Assembly (NCBI GenBank): GCA_913050645.1
Contig: CAJXAG010000002.1
Span: 1 to 42,348, forward strand
Origin: an uncultured bacterium
GTDB taxonomy: Bacteria; Patescibacteriota; Minisyncoccia; Phycocordibacterales; UBA918
Direction: 5' to 3'
Length of the DNA stretch: 42,348 nt
The position numbers were made by a program, and so were the translations under genes. Position 1 is the first letter of the stretch; each line of letters opens with the position of its first letter. The notes under the pieces were generated by a model. It saw only the letters and a program-made list of their open reading frames with translations. It was not told where the DNA came from and did no database searches. Of the stretch, positions 23,603-30,282 are shown piece by piece.

Positions 23603-23604
23603 AA

Positions 23605-24480
23605 ATGAACATTATCACTACTCACCAAAATGAAGTCGAGTGTATTGATCGACTCGCTGCACAAAGATTTGCTTATGCCAAGGCAAAACAAATTTTCATA
23701 GTTAGAATTTCGATATCAACACTCTTTGCTGTGTTTGGGACTATGTTGATGGTCAGCATTGAGGAAACAAAGTTGTATATAGCAATTGCTGCGATTTTTT
23801 ACACAATGATCGATATTTTTTTACTAAGAAACATAGAAAATACATACAGAAGAGACGGGGCAAAAATCCAAGAGTTGTTTGATACCGGACTTTTTGGTCT
23901 TGAATGGAATCATTTAGTTGCTGGGAGTGTTCCAGAAAATGAAAAAGTTTGTCTCTATAATCAGCAATACCGACAAAAAAACGATATAGAGAACTTATTT
24001 AACTGGTATCCTGGCGATGTTGCTGAGCTAAGTCTTGAACAAGCAGCACTTGTGTGCCAGAGGACAAATATTTGGTGGGATGTGACTCTTCGGCAGAAAA
24101 TGTTTTGGTTGATTACTTTTGGTTTATTAGGTTTAACATTCATGCTATTCATTTTTTTTCACGGAAGTTCCCATCTATTGCTGACAGTTATTGTGACCCT
24201 ACTGCCACTCTATGAAGTATTGTGTGATTATGCCAGATCGCAATACTTGTCTATAAGCAAGATTAAGGAACTTCAGAGTAAAATTGAAGAAAGAATTGAA
24301 AGGGTGACTGGTGGAGAGTCTGTCTTACAGAGTCAACTTCGAACAATTCAGGATGAAATATTTAGACACAGAGAGAGTTGTTTGTTTGTTCCAGACTGGT
24401 TTTATTTTTTCTTTAGAGGTAAACAGGAAGAACAAATGAACTATGCTGCTTCACATTATGTTTCTAGATTCAGAAAATAG
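23605..24480 (+). CDS. Four-TM CBASS effector (S-4TM type)
   Basis: 291 residues. Two pairs of membrane helices are clear (about residues 28-50 and 54-75; about 163-185 and 189-210), with a soluble middle section (about 76-160) and a coiled-coil-like tail with KIKELQSKIEERIERV. This is the layout of the S-4TM family, predicted to damage the membrane when bound to a CD-NTase product. It starts 2 nt after the CD-NTase gene, so the two are almost certainly co-expressed. No accessory Cap2/Cap3 or HORMA/TRIP13 genes are present, making this a minimal two-gene (type I) CBASS. AT-rich like its partner. Confidence 0.78.
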   Translation: MNIITTHQNEVECIDRLAAQRFAYAKAKQIFIVRISISTLFAVFGTMLMVSIEETKLYIAIAAIFYTMIDIFLLRNIENTYRRDGAKIQELFDTGLFGLEWNHLVAGSVPENEKVCLYNQQYRQKNDIENLFNWYPGDVAELSLEQAALVCQRTNIWWDVTLRQKMFWLITFGLLGLTFMLFIFFHGSSHLLLTVIVTLLPLYEVLCDYARSQYLSISKIKELQSKIEERIERVTGGESVLQSQLRTIQDEIFRHRESCLFVPDWFYFFFRGKQEEQMNYAASHYVSRFRK

Positions 24481-24541
24481 CACCGCAGCTTGAATAGAGG
24501 TATAAATTTGGTTTTAATTCGCACTACTTAGGGCCACATAG

Positions 24542-24570
24542 TAAAAACATCAGCGGAACTGGTGTTTTTG
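24542..24570 (+). terminator. Rho-independent terminator of the CBASS operon
   Basis: AAAAACATCAG pairs with CTGGTGTTTTT (one G-T pair) around a CGGAA loop. Confidence 0.75.
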
Positions 24571-24622
24571 GATAAAAGGTCTATTCTAAAACCATTACCA
24601 CCGGGAAAGGAATAGCTGTCGG

Positions 24623-24638
24623 AAAAAAAAGGGGGGGG
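24623..24638 (+). repeat. A8G8 homopolymer tract upstream of the methyltransferase
   Basis: Eight A (24623-24630) are followed directly by eight G (24631-24638), 23 nt before the -35 box of the methyltransferase promoter. Such tracts are prone to length change. Confidence 0.85.
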
Positions 24639-24660
24639 TGATTGGTAACTACGATGTAAA

Positions 24661-24689
24661 TTGAGTAAAGTGCTCGCAGATGCTAATCT
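24661..24689 (+). promoter_or_regulatory. Promoter of the methyltransferase-HNH operon
   Basis: TTGAGT (24661-24666), 17-nt spacer, extended -10 TGCTAATCT (24681-24689). Expected start 24696, 3 nt before the ATG at 24699. Confidence 0.65.
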
Positions 24690-24698
24690 TTATTTGGT

Positions 24699-25739
24699 AT
24701 GGCCACAAAAACTTTAAATACAGCATTGAATAAAGCAGGTAAAGCAAAAAACGACGAGTTTTACACTCAACTCGTTGATATTGAAAAAGAACTTAAGCAC
24801 TACAAAGAACAGTTTCGTGGAAAGGTTGTGTATTGTAACTGTGACGATCCTTTTGAGAGTAATTTCTTTAAATATTTTGCGGCTAATTTTAATACGTTAG
24901 GGATCAAGAAGCTCATTAGTACGAGCTTTGTTAAATCGCCTATTGCAGGTGGTCAGTTACCATTGTTTGAAGTTAAGGGACTTAAGCCTGACGGGAAACA
25001 ACCGTTCAAAATTGAAATTACAGAAGTTACGGACATAGATGGAGACGGCGCTATTGATCTTGATGACGTCAAGAATTTGCTAAGGAGTAATAAAAACACT
25101 GCGACACCTCTTCTGGAGAATGGTGATTTCAGAAGTGCGGAGTGCATTGAATTGCTCAAAGAAGCAGATATTGTTGTTACGAATCCACCATTTTCACTAT
25201 TTCGTGAATATGTAGCACAACTAATTGAACATAATAAAAAATTCTTGATTCTTGGTGACCAGAACGCAATCACTTACAAAGAAACTTTTGGTTACATCAA
25301 AGATGACAAATTGTGGCTTGGCTATGACAACGGTGGGACTAAATGGTTTCAGGTTCCCGATGATTACGATATACAGACAGAATCAAGAAAGAAGATTGAA
25401 GATGGAGTCAAATATTTCAGTATGGGGAGAATTGTATGGTTTACAAACTTAGATACAACCAAGCGACACAACAACATTGACCTGTATAAACAGTATTCAC
25501 CCGAAGAATTTCCTAAATACGACAATTATGATGTGATCAACGTTAATAAGGTGTCTGATATTCCCAAAGATTATGACGGAGTAATGGGTGTACCGATTAC
25601 ATTTGTTGATAAATATAGCCCAAAGCAGTTTGAGATATTAGGTTTAGCCAACTCTGCAAGATGGATTGGTTATGAATGCTATACCATTATTCAAGAGAGG
25701 AAAATATACAACCGAATCATAATAAAGCGACAGAAATAA
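24699..25739 (+). CDS. EcoRI-family adenine-specific DNA methyltransferase
   Basis: 346 residues. The N-terminal block AKNDEFYTQLVDIEKELKHY and KVVYCNCDDPFESNFFKYF is characteristic of M.EcoRI-type enzymes, and the catalytic motif NPPF is at residues 162-165. These transfer a methyl group from SAM to N6 of adenine in double-stranded DNA. The recognition site cannot be assumed to be GAATTC. It is followed after one base by a DUF262-HNH gene, so the pair likely forms a restriction-modification or modification-dependent defence unit. No Shine-Dalgarno sequence; message probably near-leaderless. An A8G8 tract lies upstream of its promoter. Confidence 0.9.
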   Translation: MATKTLNTALNKAGKAKNDEFYTQLVDIEKELKHYKEQFRGKVVYCNCDDPFESNFFKYFAANFNTLGIKKLISTSFVKSPIAGGQLPLFEVKGLKPDGKQPFKIEITEVTDIDGDGAIDLDDVKNLLRSNKNTATPLLENGDFRSAECIELLKEADIVVTNPPFSLFREYVAQLIEHNKKFLILGDQNAITYKETFGYIKDDKLWLGYDNGGTKWFQVPDDYDIQTESRKKIEDGVKYFSMGRIVWFTNLDTTKRHNNIDLYKQYSPEEFPKYDNYDVINVNKVSDIPKDYDGVMGVPITFVDKYSPKQFEILGLANSARWIGYECYTIIQERKIYNRIIIKRQK

Positions 25740-25740
25740 T

Positions 25741-26832
25741 ATGAAAATTGAACTAAACAGGATCAAAATACGCGAGGTAATTGACAGCTACTCAGACAAT
25801 GCTGAAGAAGGCGTCGTTGCTTACGGGGGCAAACTTGATGTTCGTCCAAAATATCAGCGAGAGTTTGTATATAAAGGCGACCAACGCGATGCTGTTCTTG
25901 AAACTGTCAAACAAAATTTCCCGCTAAACGTTATGTACTGGGTGGTCAAAGAAGATGGAGGCTACGAAGTTTTGGATGGGCAGCAGCGCACTATCAGTAT
26001 TGGTCAGTACGTAAACGGTGATTTTTCTCTTGATGATCGCTACTTCGGAAATCTAACACAGGAAGAAAAAGATCAGATTCTTGATTATGAGTTGATGATT
26101 TATTTCTGTGAAGGAAACGACAAGGAGCGGTTGGACTGGTTCAAAACTATCAACATCGCAGGCGAACGTCTAACAGATCAGGAACTACGCAATGCAGTTT
26201 ACACAGGACCATGGCTGTCCGATGCGAAACTAAAATTCAGTAAATCTAATTGTGTCGCATATCTTGTCGCAAATGATGGTGGCTCACTTCTCAAGGGTTC
26301 TCCGATTAGACAGGAATATTTGGAAACTGCACTTTCATGGATAAACAATGACGAAGTGGCAGACTACATGGCAAAACATCAGCACGATAAAAACGCTGAT
26401 GAGTTATGGGAGTATTTCCAAAACGTAATCGCATGGGTGCGAGATACTTTCACAAACTATCGAAAAGAGATGTCGGGCGTGAACTGGGGAGAACTATGTA
26501 ACGAATTTAGCGATAAAAAACTTAACCCAGTCAAACTAGAAGAAGAAATCGCCAAGTTGATGCAAGATGAAGATGTTTCTAAAAAGTCTGGTATTTACCC
26601 TTATGTTCTAACTCGACAAGAAAAGCACCTTAATATTCGCTCATTCAACGACAAAATGAAACGTGAGGCATACGAACGCCAAAAAGGAATTTGTACAAAA
26701 TGTGGAGAGCATTTTGAGATCGGAGAAATGGAAGCAGACCACATCACCCCATGGCACGAGGGCGGCAAAACTATCGTAGAAAATTGCCAGATGTTGTGCA
26801 AGCAAGACAACCGTACGAAGTCTGGGAAGTAA
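25741..26832 (+). CDS. DUF262 and HNH endonuclease-domain protein
   Basis: 363 residues. The N-terminal DUF262 part has PKYQREFVYK and the nucleotide-site motif DGQQR (79-83), as in GmrS/ParB-like proteins. The C-terminal 58 residues form a HNH nuclease: CTKC, then ADHITPWHEGG (D333-H334), then NCQMLCKQDNR. It starts one base after the methyltransferase stop. DUF262 plus nuclease proteins are known from modification-dependent restriction (GmrSD) and other defence systems; with an adjacent methyltransferase, a role as the cutting partner is likely but not proven. No EcoRI-type endonuclease gene is seen nearby. Confidence 0.85.
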   Translation: MKIELNRIKIREVIDSYSDNAEEGVVAYGGKLDVRPKYQREFVYKGDQRDAVLETVKQNFPLNVMYWVVKEDGGYEVLDGQQRTISIGQYVNGDFSLDDRYFGNLTQEEKDQILDYELMIYFCEGNDKERLDWFKTINIAGERLTDQELRNAVYTGPWLSDAKLKFSKSNCVAYLVANDGGSLLKGSPIRQEYLETALSWINNDEVADYMAKHQHDKNADELWEYFQNVIAWVRDTFTNYRKEMSGVNWGELCNEFSDKKLNPVKLEEEIAKLMQDEDVSKKSGIYPYVLTRQEKHLNIRSFNDKMKREAYERQKGICTKCGEHFEIGEMEADHITPWHEGGKTIVENCQMLCKQDNRTKSGK

Positions 26833-26915
26833 AATCATTGAGAATGAATAGCAATGAGAACAAAAATAAGAAATTTGAAAGCAAGCTCTAGTGGTCAGAA
26901 ATTATTTGAAAAAAT

Positions 26916-27046
26916 ATGGATGATGAACTAAAAGAAATAATGGAAGACTACGACCTTGAGGAGGGTGAAGCCAGGAAGTTCAAGATCTTGTTGATGAGCT
27001 AGGGGTCGACACGGACGATGCTCATGAGATCTGGGAGGCTATGTAG
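26916..27046 (+). pseudogene. Broken small acidic protein gene (1-nt deletion)
   Basis: From ATG 26916 the frame reads MDDELKEIMEDYDLEEGEA, then goes out of frame near 26971-26977; the +1-shifted frame continues as EVQDLVDELGVDTDDAHEIWEAM to TAG at 27044-27046. Restoring one base gives about 43 acidic residues with a repeated DELGxDxDEA-like pattern, similar to small proteins I associate with this phylum. A sequencing error or a true loss cannot be told apart. Confidence 0.55.
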
Positions 27047-27061
27047 CCAAAGTGTTAATAG

Positions 27062-27070
27062 TGTGCTATA
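27062..27070 (+). promoter_or_regulatory. Extended -10 promoter of candidate RNA
   Basis: TGCTATAAT: a perfect TATAAT (27065-27070) with the TGn extension. Expected start about 27077, exactly where the first hairpin of the RNA begins. Confidence 0.7.
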
Positions 27071-27076
27071 ATATCC

Positions 27077-27237
27077 GAGTAGTCAGGAATGACTATGATG
27101 TATGTCTCTTGGCAAGGCCGAGTAGGTGACCTGGGAAATCTGCGGGAAACCATATGATATACATGACTGACCTATAATAAGACGGTTGGGAGATTTCATT
27201 CAGTTTTACACTGGATCAAATCTCTTAGCCGTTTTTT
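27077..27237 (+). ncRNA. Candidate structured RNA / riboswitch upstream of the HD hydrolase
   Basis: From the expected start: TAGTCA (27078-27083)/TGACTA (27088-27093) with a GGAA tetraloop; ATGTAT (27096-27101)/ATACAT (27159-27164) closing an inner domain with CTTGGC/GCCGAG (27106, 27115) and a purine-rich segment GGGAAATCTGCGGGAAACC; then a terminator hairpin. About 160 nt between promoter and terminator. No riboswitch class I know fits. It may control the HD gene 44 nt downstream or act as a stand-alone RNA. Confidence 0.55.
27181..27237 (+). terminator. Rho-independent terminator of the candidate RNA
   Basis: GACGGTTGGGAGATTT (27181-27196) pairs with AAATCTCTTAGCCGT (27218-27232) apart from G-T pairs and a mismatch, followed by TTTTT. 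Confidence 0.8.
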
Positions 27238-27280
27238 GTTTCCAGAATAAAAACTCTTAAAAGTTTAAGACAAAAACATT

Positions 27281-27988
27281 ATGACAAAGAAATTCATAGG
27301 GATGTGGGATGTTCACAAAGAGTTACAAAGTGACAATCCCGAAGTTATCGGTGAGGTCAGTAAAACGATTGCTGGTGATATAAACACAAAAATTAAGAAC
27401 AAGCAGGTAAACACCACGGTCTACACACAAAAAATGCAAGACGCGATCTACTTCGCAGTCAAAACACACGAGGTCTACCAGAAACAAAAGCGCAAAGGGA
27501 AGGATGTGCCGTATATCACGCACCCGCTCATTGTAGGGTTGATCTTAGCAAAAGCTGGGGCGAGTGAGGATGTGGTCACTGCAGGAATCCTCCACGATAC
27601 AATCGAAGATAGTGTTGATGAAAAACAGGTTACTAAAGAAATGTTGGCTGAGCGTTTTGGGGAAGGAGTAGCGGAGCTTGTCAGTGCGGTTTCTGAGAAA
27701 GATAAGTCGCTTTCGTGGCACGAGCGCAAGGAGCAGGCGCTTGAGGAGATCAAACAGTTCTCCCACGATGAGCTACTGCTGAAGTCGGGCGATGTGGTGA
27801 GTAACCTCACTGAGATCATTGGTGACTACAGTCGCGACGGTGATGCGACCTTCGACCGATTCAACGCCACAAAAGAAGACACGCTCGTACATTCAAAGCT
27901 GGTTATCGAAACGATCCTCGGCGCATGGGATGAAAACCCACTTGCGGTGGACTTACGCATAATCAAAGAAAAGCTCGCGGAGATGTAA
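27281..27988 (+). CDS. Stand-alone HD phosphohydrolase, RelA/SpoT hydrolase type
   Basis: 235 residues. From about residue 48 the sequence follows the (p)ppGpp hydrolase HD domain: AIYFAVKTHEVY, YITHPL, the metal motif LHDTIED (H105-D106) and a later SGDVVSNL that matches the LADRLxNM position. No synthetase, TGS or ACT domain follows, so it is a small alarmone hydrolase-like enzyme, comparable to MESH1-type proteins. Substrate could also be another nucleotide. It is the first intact gene after the defence genes and lies behind a promoter-RNA-terminator unit. No Shine-Dalgarno sequence is seen. Confidence 0.8.
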   Translation: MTKKFIGMWDVHKELQSDNPEVIGEVSKTIAGDINTKIKNKQVNTTVYTQKMQDAIYFAVKTHEVYQKQKRKGKDVPYITHPLIVGLILAKAGASEDVVTAGILHDTIEDSVDEKQVTKEMLAERFGEGVAELVSAVSEKDKSLSWHERKEQALEEIKQFSHDELLLKSGDVVSNLTEIIGDYSRDGDATFDRFNATKEDTLVHSKLVIETILGAWDENPLAVDLRIIKEKLAEM

Positions 27989-28054
27989 AAGAAAAACAGG
28001 ATGAGTTTAAAGTTTTGGGTACGTTTGTAGCGAAACTGGAAGAGTAAAGACAAG

Positions 28055-28086
28055 AAAAACCCCGATGCAACTACATCAGGGTTTGT
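28055..28086 (+). terminator. Terminator after the HD gene
   Basis: AAACCC-C-GATG pairs with CATC-A-GGGTTT around CAACTA; one mismatch in the stem. Confidence 0.65.
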
Positions 28087-28090
28087 GTGT

Positions 28091-28114
28091 ATCTACCCAG
28101 ATATCTGGGTAGAT
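28091..28114. promoter_or_regulatory. 24-bp perfect palindrome, probable operator
   Basis: Arms ATCTACCCAGAT and ATCTGGGTAGAT with no spacer, ending 17 nt before the ATG of an AbrB-like gene. A perfect dyad here fits a binding site for a dimeric regulator, perhaps the product of that gene. Confidence 0.65.
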
Positions 28115-28131
28115 CGTGTTAGGGTGAGTGT

Positions 28132-28257
28132 ATGAGAAAAAGAGAAGAACATAATCAACGAAAGATCCAAAAAGGATCAAGCGGGTCATACCGGATCACA
28201 CTCCCGATTGAAATTATCCGTGAACTGAAGTGGCGTGATAGGCAGAAGGTGAGGTAG
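28132..28257 (+). CDS. Mini AbrB/MazE-type DNA-binding protein
   Basis: 41 residues, basic. The segment KIQKGSSGSYRITLPIEIIRELKW matches the swapped-hairpin AbrB/MazE/SpoVT fold (RITLP-x-EIIRELxW). Normal members continue for about 10-15 residues beyond the RDRQKV point, so this one is short or C-terminally truncated; its stop lies in the stem of a hairpin (28253-28271). A weak GGGTG site precedes the ATG. With the 24-bp palindrome in front it looks like a self-regulating small repressor, or an antitoxin whose toxin is missing. Confidence 0.6.
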   Translation: MRKREEHNQRKIQKGSSGSYRITLPIEIIRELKWRDRQKVR

Positions 28258-28341
28258 TCTAGGAGACTACCGCAAGACCCTTTGTGACGGATTCGACCAT
28301 GGGGAGAATCTGCCCAAAGGGTGTACAGTCCCTGTAAGGGA
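28253..28341 (+). ncRNA. Candidate structured RNA segment after the AbrB-like gene
   Basis: GGTAGTCT/AGACTACC (28253-28260, 28264-28271); ACCCTTTG (28277-28284) with CAAAGGGT (28315-28322) enclosing GGATTC/GAATCT (28289, 28306); then TCCCT-GTA-AGGGA (28329-28341). Nothing here is coding. It could be a 3' UTR or a separate RNA ending at the terminator at 28394-28421. Confidence 0.4.
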
Positions 28342-28393
28342 GTAGTGAAAAAGAGAGGAAAGGGGATTTATATACAAGACTGGGAGTAAGAAA

Positions 28394-28423
28394 AAACCCC
28401 GATGCGATTGCATCGGGGTTTTG
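28394..28423. terminator. Bidirectional terminator
   Basis: AAACCCCGATGC (28394-28405), GATT loop, GCATCGGGGTTT (28410-28421): 12-bp perfect stem with A and T tracts on either side, between the island and the convergent SRPBCC gene. Confidence 0.9.
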
Positions 28424-28426
28424 TGA

Positions 28427-28867
28427 CTACTTTACTTCTTGAAGTAACCGAAACCATCGTTTATGGCGTTTGCGGTAGTAGGCATGTACATAGAGCCAAA
28501 GCAGGAAGGTTTCCAAAAACCATCTTCCTTGTACGTCGACCACATCTGTGTAGCTACAGGAACGACCATCAATCGGAGCAACATGCATCATATGATTCCA
28601 CGCTTTTACGATTCCGCCCTGTTCTTGGGTCAGGATGATGTGGTGTCGTGTATTTGCGCGTGCAACATATATTTCATACGGTACACGGCGGCCAAGCATG
28701 GGAACCGTTGTTTTGATCCGATCCCCTCTTTTCCATTGTTTTGTGAAGGAAGAAGTGTCTGCAAATACTTTGTTGCCGGTGACGTAAAACAAGGTGCTAG
28801 TTTGCTGTAGTAATGCCCAGACCTGTTTTTTGGGTGCTGGTAGCGTGGAAGCAATTACTGCTCTCAT
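28427..28867 (-). CDS. SRPBCC-fold protein
   Basis: 146 residues. Start at the second Met (complement of 28867) because GGAGG lies 8 nt upstream; the first Met, five codons earlier, overlaps that site. The sequence TLPAPKKQVWALLQQ, then FYVTGNK, RGDRIKTTV and the long final helix with ETFLLWLYVHAYYRKRHKRW fits the START-like SRPBCC fold (polyketide cyclase/dehydrase family) that binds hydrophobic ligands. Ligand unknown. No partner gene nearby. Confidence 0.68.
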   Translation of the reverse strand: MRAVIASTLPAPKKQVWALLQQTSTLFYVTGNKVFADTSSFTKQWKRGDRIKTTVPMLGRRVPYEIYVARANTRHHIILTQEQGGIVKAWNHMMHVAPIDGRSCSYTDVVDVQGRWFLETFLLWLYVHAYYRKRHKRWFRLLQEVK

Positions 28868-28996
28868 ATAAGTATCCTCCATTGTGTGCGAATCTTTTGG
28901 AACAATATACCAATGTGTGGTGGTGTCAAATACTTCTATGAACGTTTGCGTGACTGTTCTGTGTATCCGATCTGCTGCGTGTGTTGTTCAGTATGT

Positions 28997-29002
28997 TACA
29001 GT
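28997..29002 (+). promoter_or_regulatory. -10-like box of the secreted helical protein gene
   Basis: TACAGT at 28997-29002 puts the expected start exactly at the ATG, 29009. -35 not clear. Confidence 0.4.
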
Positions 29003-29008
29003 CTTTAG

Positions 29009-30250
29009 ATGAAAAAAATACTTGGTTTTGCACTGATGGTCGTGCTGCTGCTAGCACCAGTGCAACAGGCGTTCGCTGCTAGTCCTGATGAGCTTGATAA
29101 AAAGATAGCAGCACTCGAAGCGTATATTGAACGGAACTATCGCTCGCACGAAGATACTCGCCTATCGGTAGAGGAGCTTCGAGAAATTATTTCTGAAGGT
29201 GCACAGTGGATGAATAGAGCTCAGGAAGGTAATGGGCATTTTGCGTATGAGTACGATGTTTATGAAGGGCAATATCTTGATGATGATCATATTGTGCGGC
29301 AGGGTGGGGCACTCTATCAGCTTGGAGAAATTGCACGGTACGACACTGATAATGCACTCGGTACGCACGAGGTTATTGAGTCTGCAATAGAATACTTTGA
29401 AGACTTGTCTGTTGCCGACACGGAAGATGGAGAGAAAATTCTCTGTATCACCGAAGATACAGATCGAACACCATGCTTGTTAGGGGCTACGGCACTGGCA
29501 GTGACCGGCATGCTCGGCTACGTCGAAGCGGTACCGGAAAAAGCGGATGAGTATGATGAACTGATTGATGACTACATGGCGTATATCATGGCGATGAAAA
29601 AAGAAGGGGAAGGATTTCGTGATAAGTATCGTACTGGCTCATCATTAGTTTTCCTCAAAGAGTCTTCATTTTCAAACGGTGAGGCGCTGCTTGCGTTGGT
29701 GCGATATTACAAACACAAACCATCAGAGGAAGTAAAAGAGATGATCGATGAAACCTTTGCGTATCTTGCAGCAAAAGCGGAGTTCGAGAACCCCTTGTAT
29801 CTGTGGATTATGGCGGCGTTGAAGGATATGCAACAGCTTTGGCCGAGTGAAGAATATGTTGCATACGCGCAGGCATTTACCGAGTACAGGCGTGCACAGC
29901 TTTCTCGTATCCATTACACACAGAAGAACTACTGTGCGAGTACCGAAGGTTTGGCTAGTGCATACAGTGTGCTGCAGGGGAACGTAACTGACTATGAGTT
30001 GGGGCGCGTGCGTGACGAGATCGACTTCTGGAACAAGCACAACAGTGTTCTGCAGGTGACGGAAGTAGATGCGTATCGTTTGATAGATGACGAACAAGGA
30101 ATGCGACTGGTGCAAGCTCCCGACGTGAAAAATGCACAAGGAGGCTTTCTTACCAGTGCTACGGTACTCACGCAGCGCATCGACTACACACAGCACTGTC
30201 TGAGTGCCTACTTGCAGACGTTGGTGGATGTGGAGGGTGAGGTGTTGTAG
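29009..30250 (+). CDS. Secreted alpha-helical (toroid-like) protein of unknown function
   Basis: 413 residues. A clear signal peptide (MKKILGFALMVVLLLAPVQQAFA, cut after AFA) is followed by repeated helices with HFAYEYDVYEGQYLDDDHIVRQGGALYQLGEIAR, ATALAVTGMLGYVE and ENPLYLWIMAALKDM. The alternating helix pairs and the RQGGALYxLGE motif resemble alpha/alpha-toroid proteins (squalene-cyclase, glycoside-hydrolase or epimerase type), but I see no family-specific active site. Likely exported or lipid-facing. A bidirectional terminator follows. Confidence 0.65.
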   Translation: MKKILGFALMVVLLLAPVQQAFAASPDELDKKIAALEAYIERNYRSHEDTRLSVEELREIISEGAQWMNRAQEGNGHFAYEYDVYEGQYLDDDHIVRQGGALYQLGEIARYDTDNALGTHEVIESAIEYFEDLSVADTEDGEKILCITEDTDRTPCLLGATALAVTGMLGYVEAVPEKADEYDELIDDYMAYIMAMKKEGEGFRDKYRTGSSLVFLKESSFSNGEALLALVRYYKHKPSEEVKEMIDETFAYLAAKAEFENPLYLWIMAALKDMQQLWPSEEYVAYAQAFTEYRRAQLSRIHYTQKNYCASTEGLASAYSVLQGNVTDYELGRVRDEIDFWNKHNSVLQVTEVDAYRLIDDEQGMRLVQAPDVKNAQGGFLTSATVLTQRIDYTQHCLSAYLQTLVDVEGEVL

Positions 30251-30251
30251 C

Positions 30252-30282
30252 AAAAAACCAGAGGGAAGCTCTGGTTTTTTTG
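30252..30282. terminator. Bidirectional terminator
   Basis: CCAGAG (30258-30263), GGAAG loop, CTCTGG (30269-30274), flanked by AAAAAA and TTTTTTT, between two convergent genes. Confidence 0.88.
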
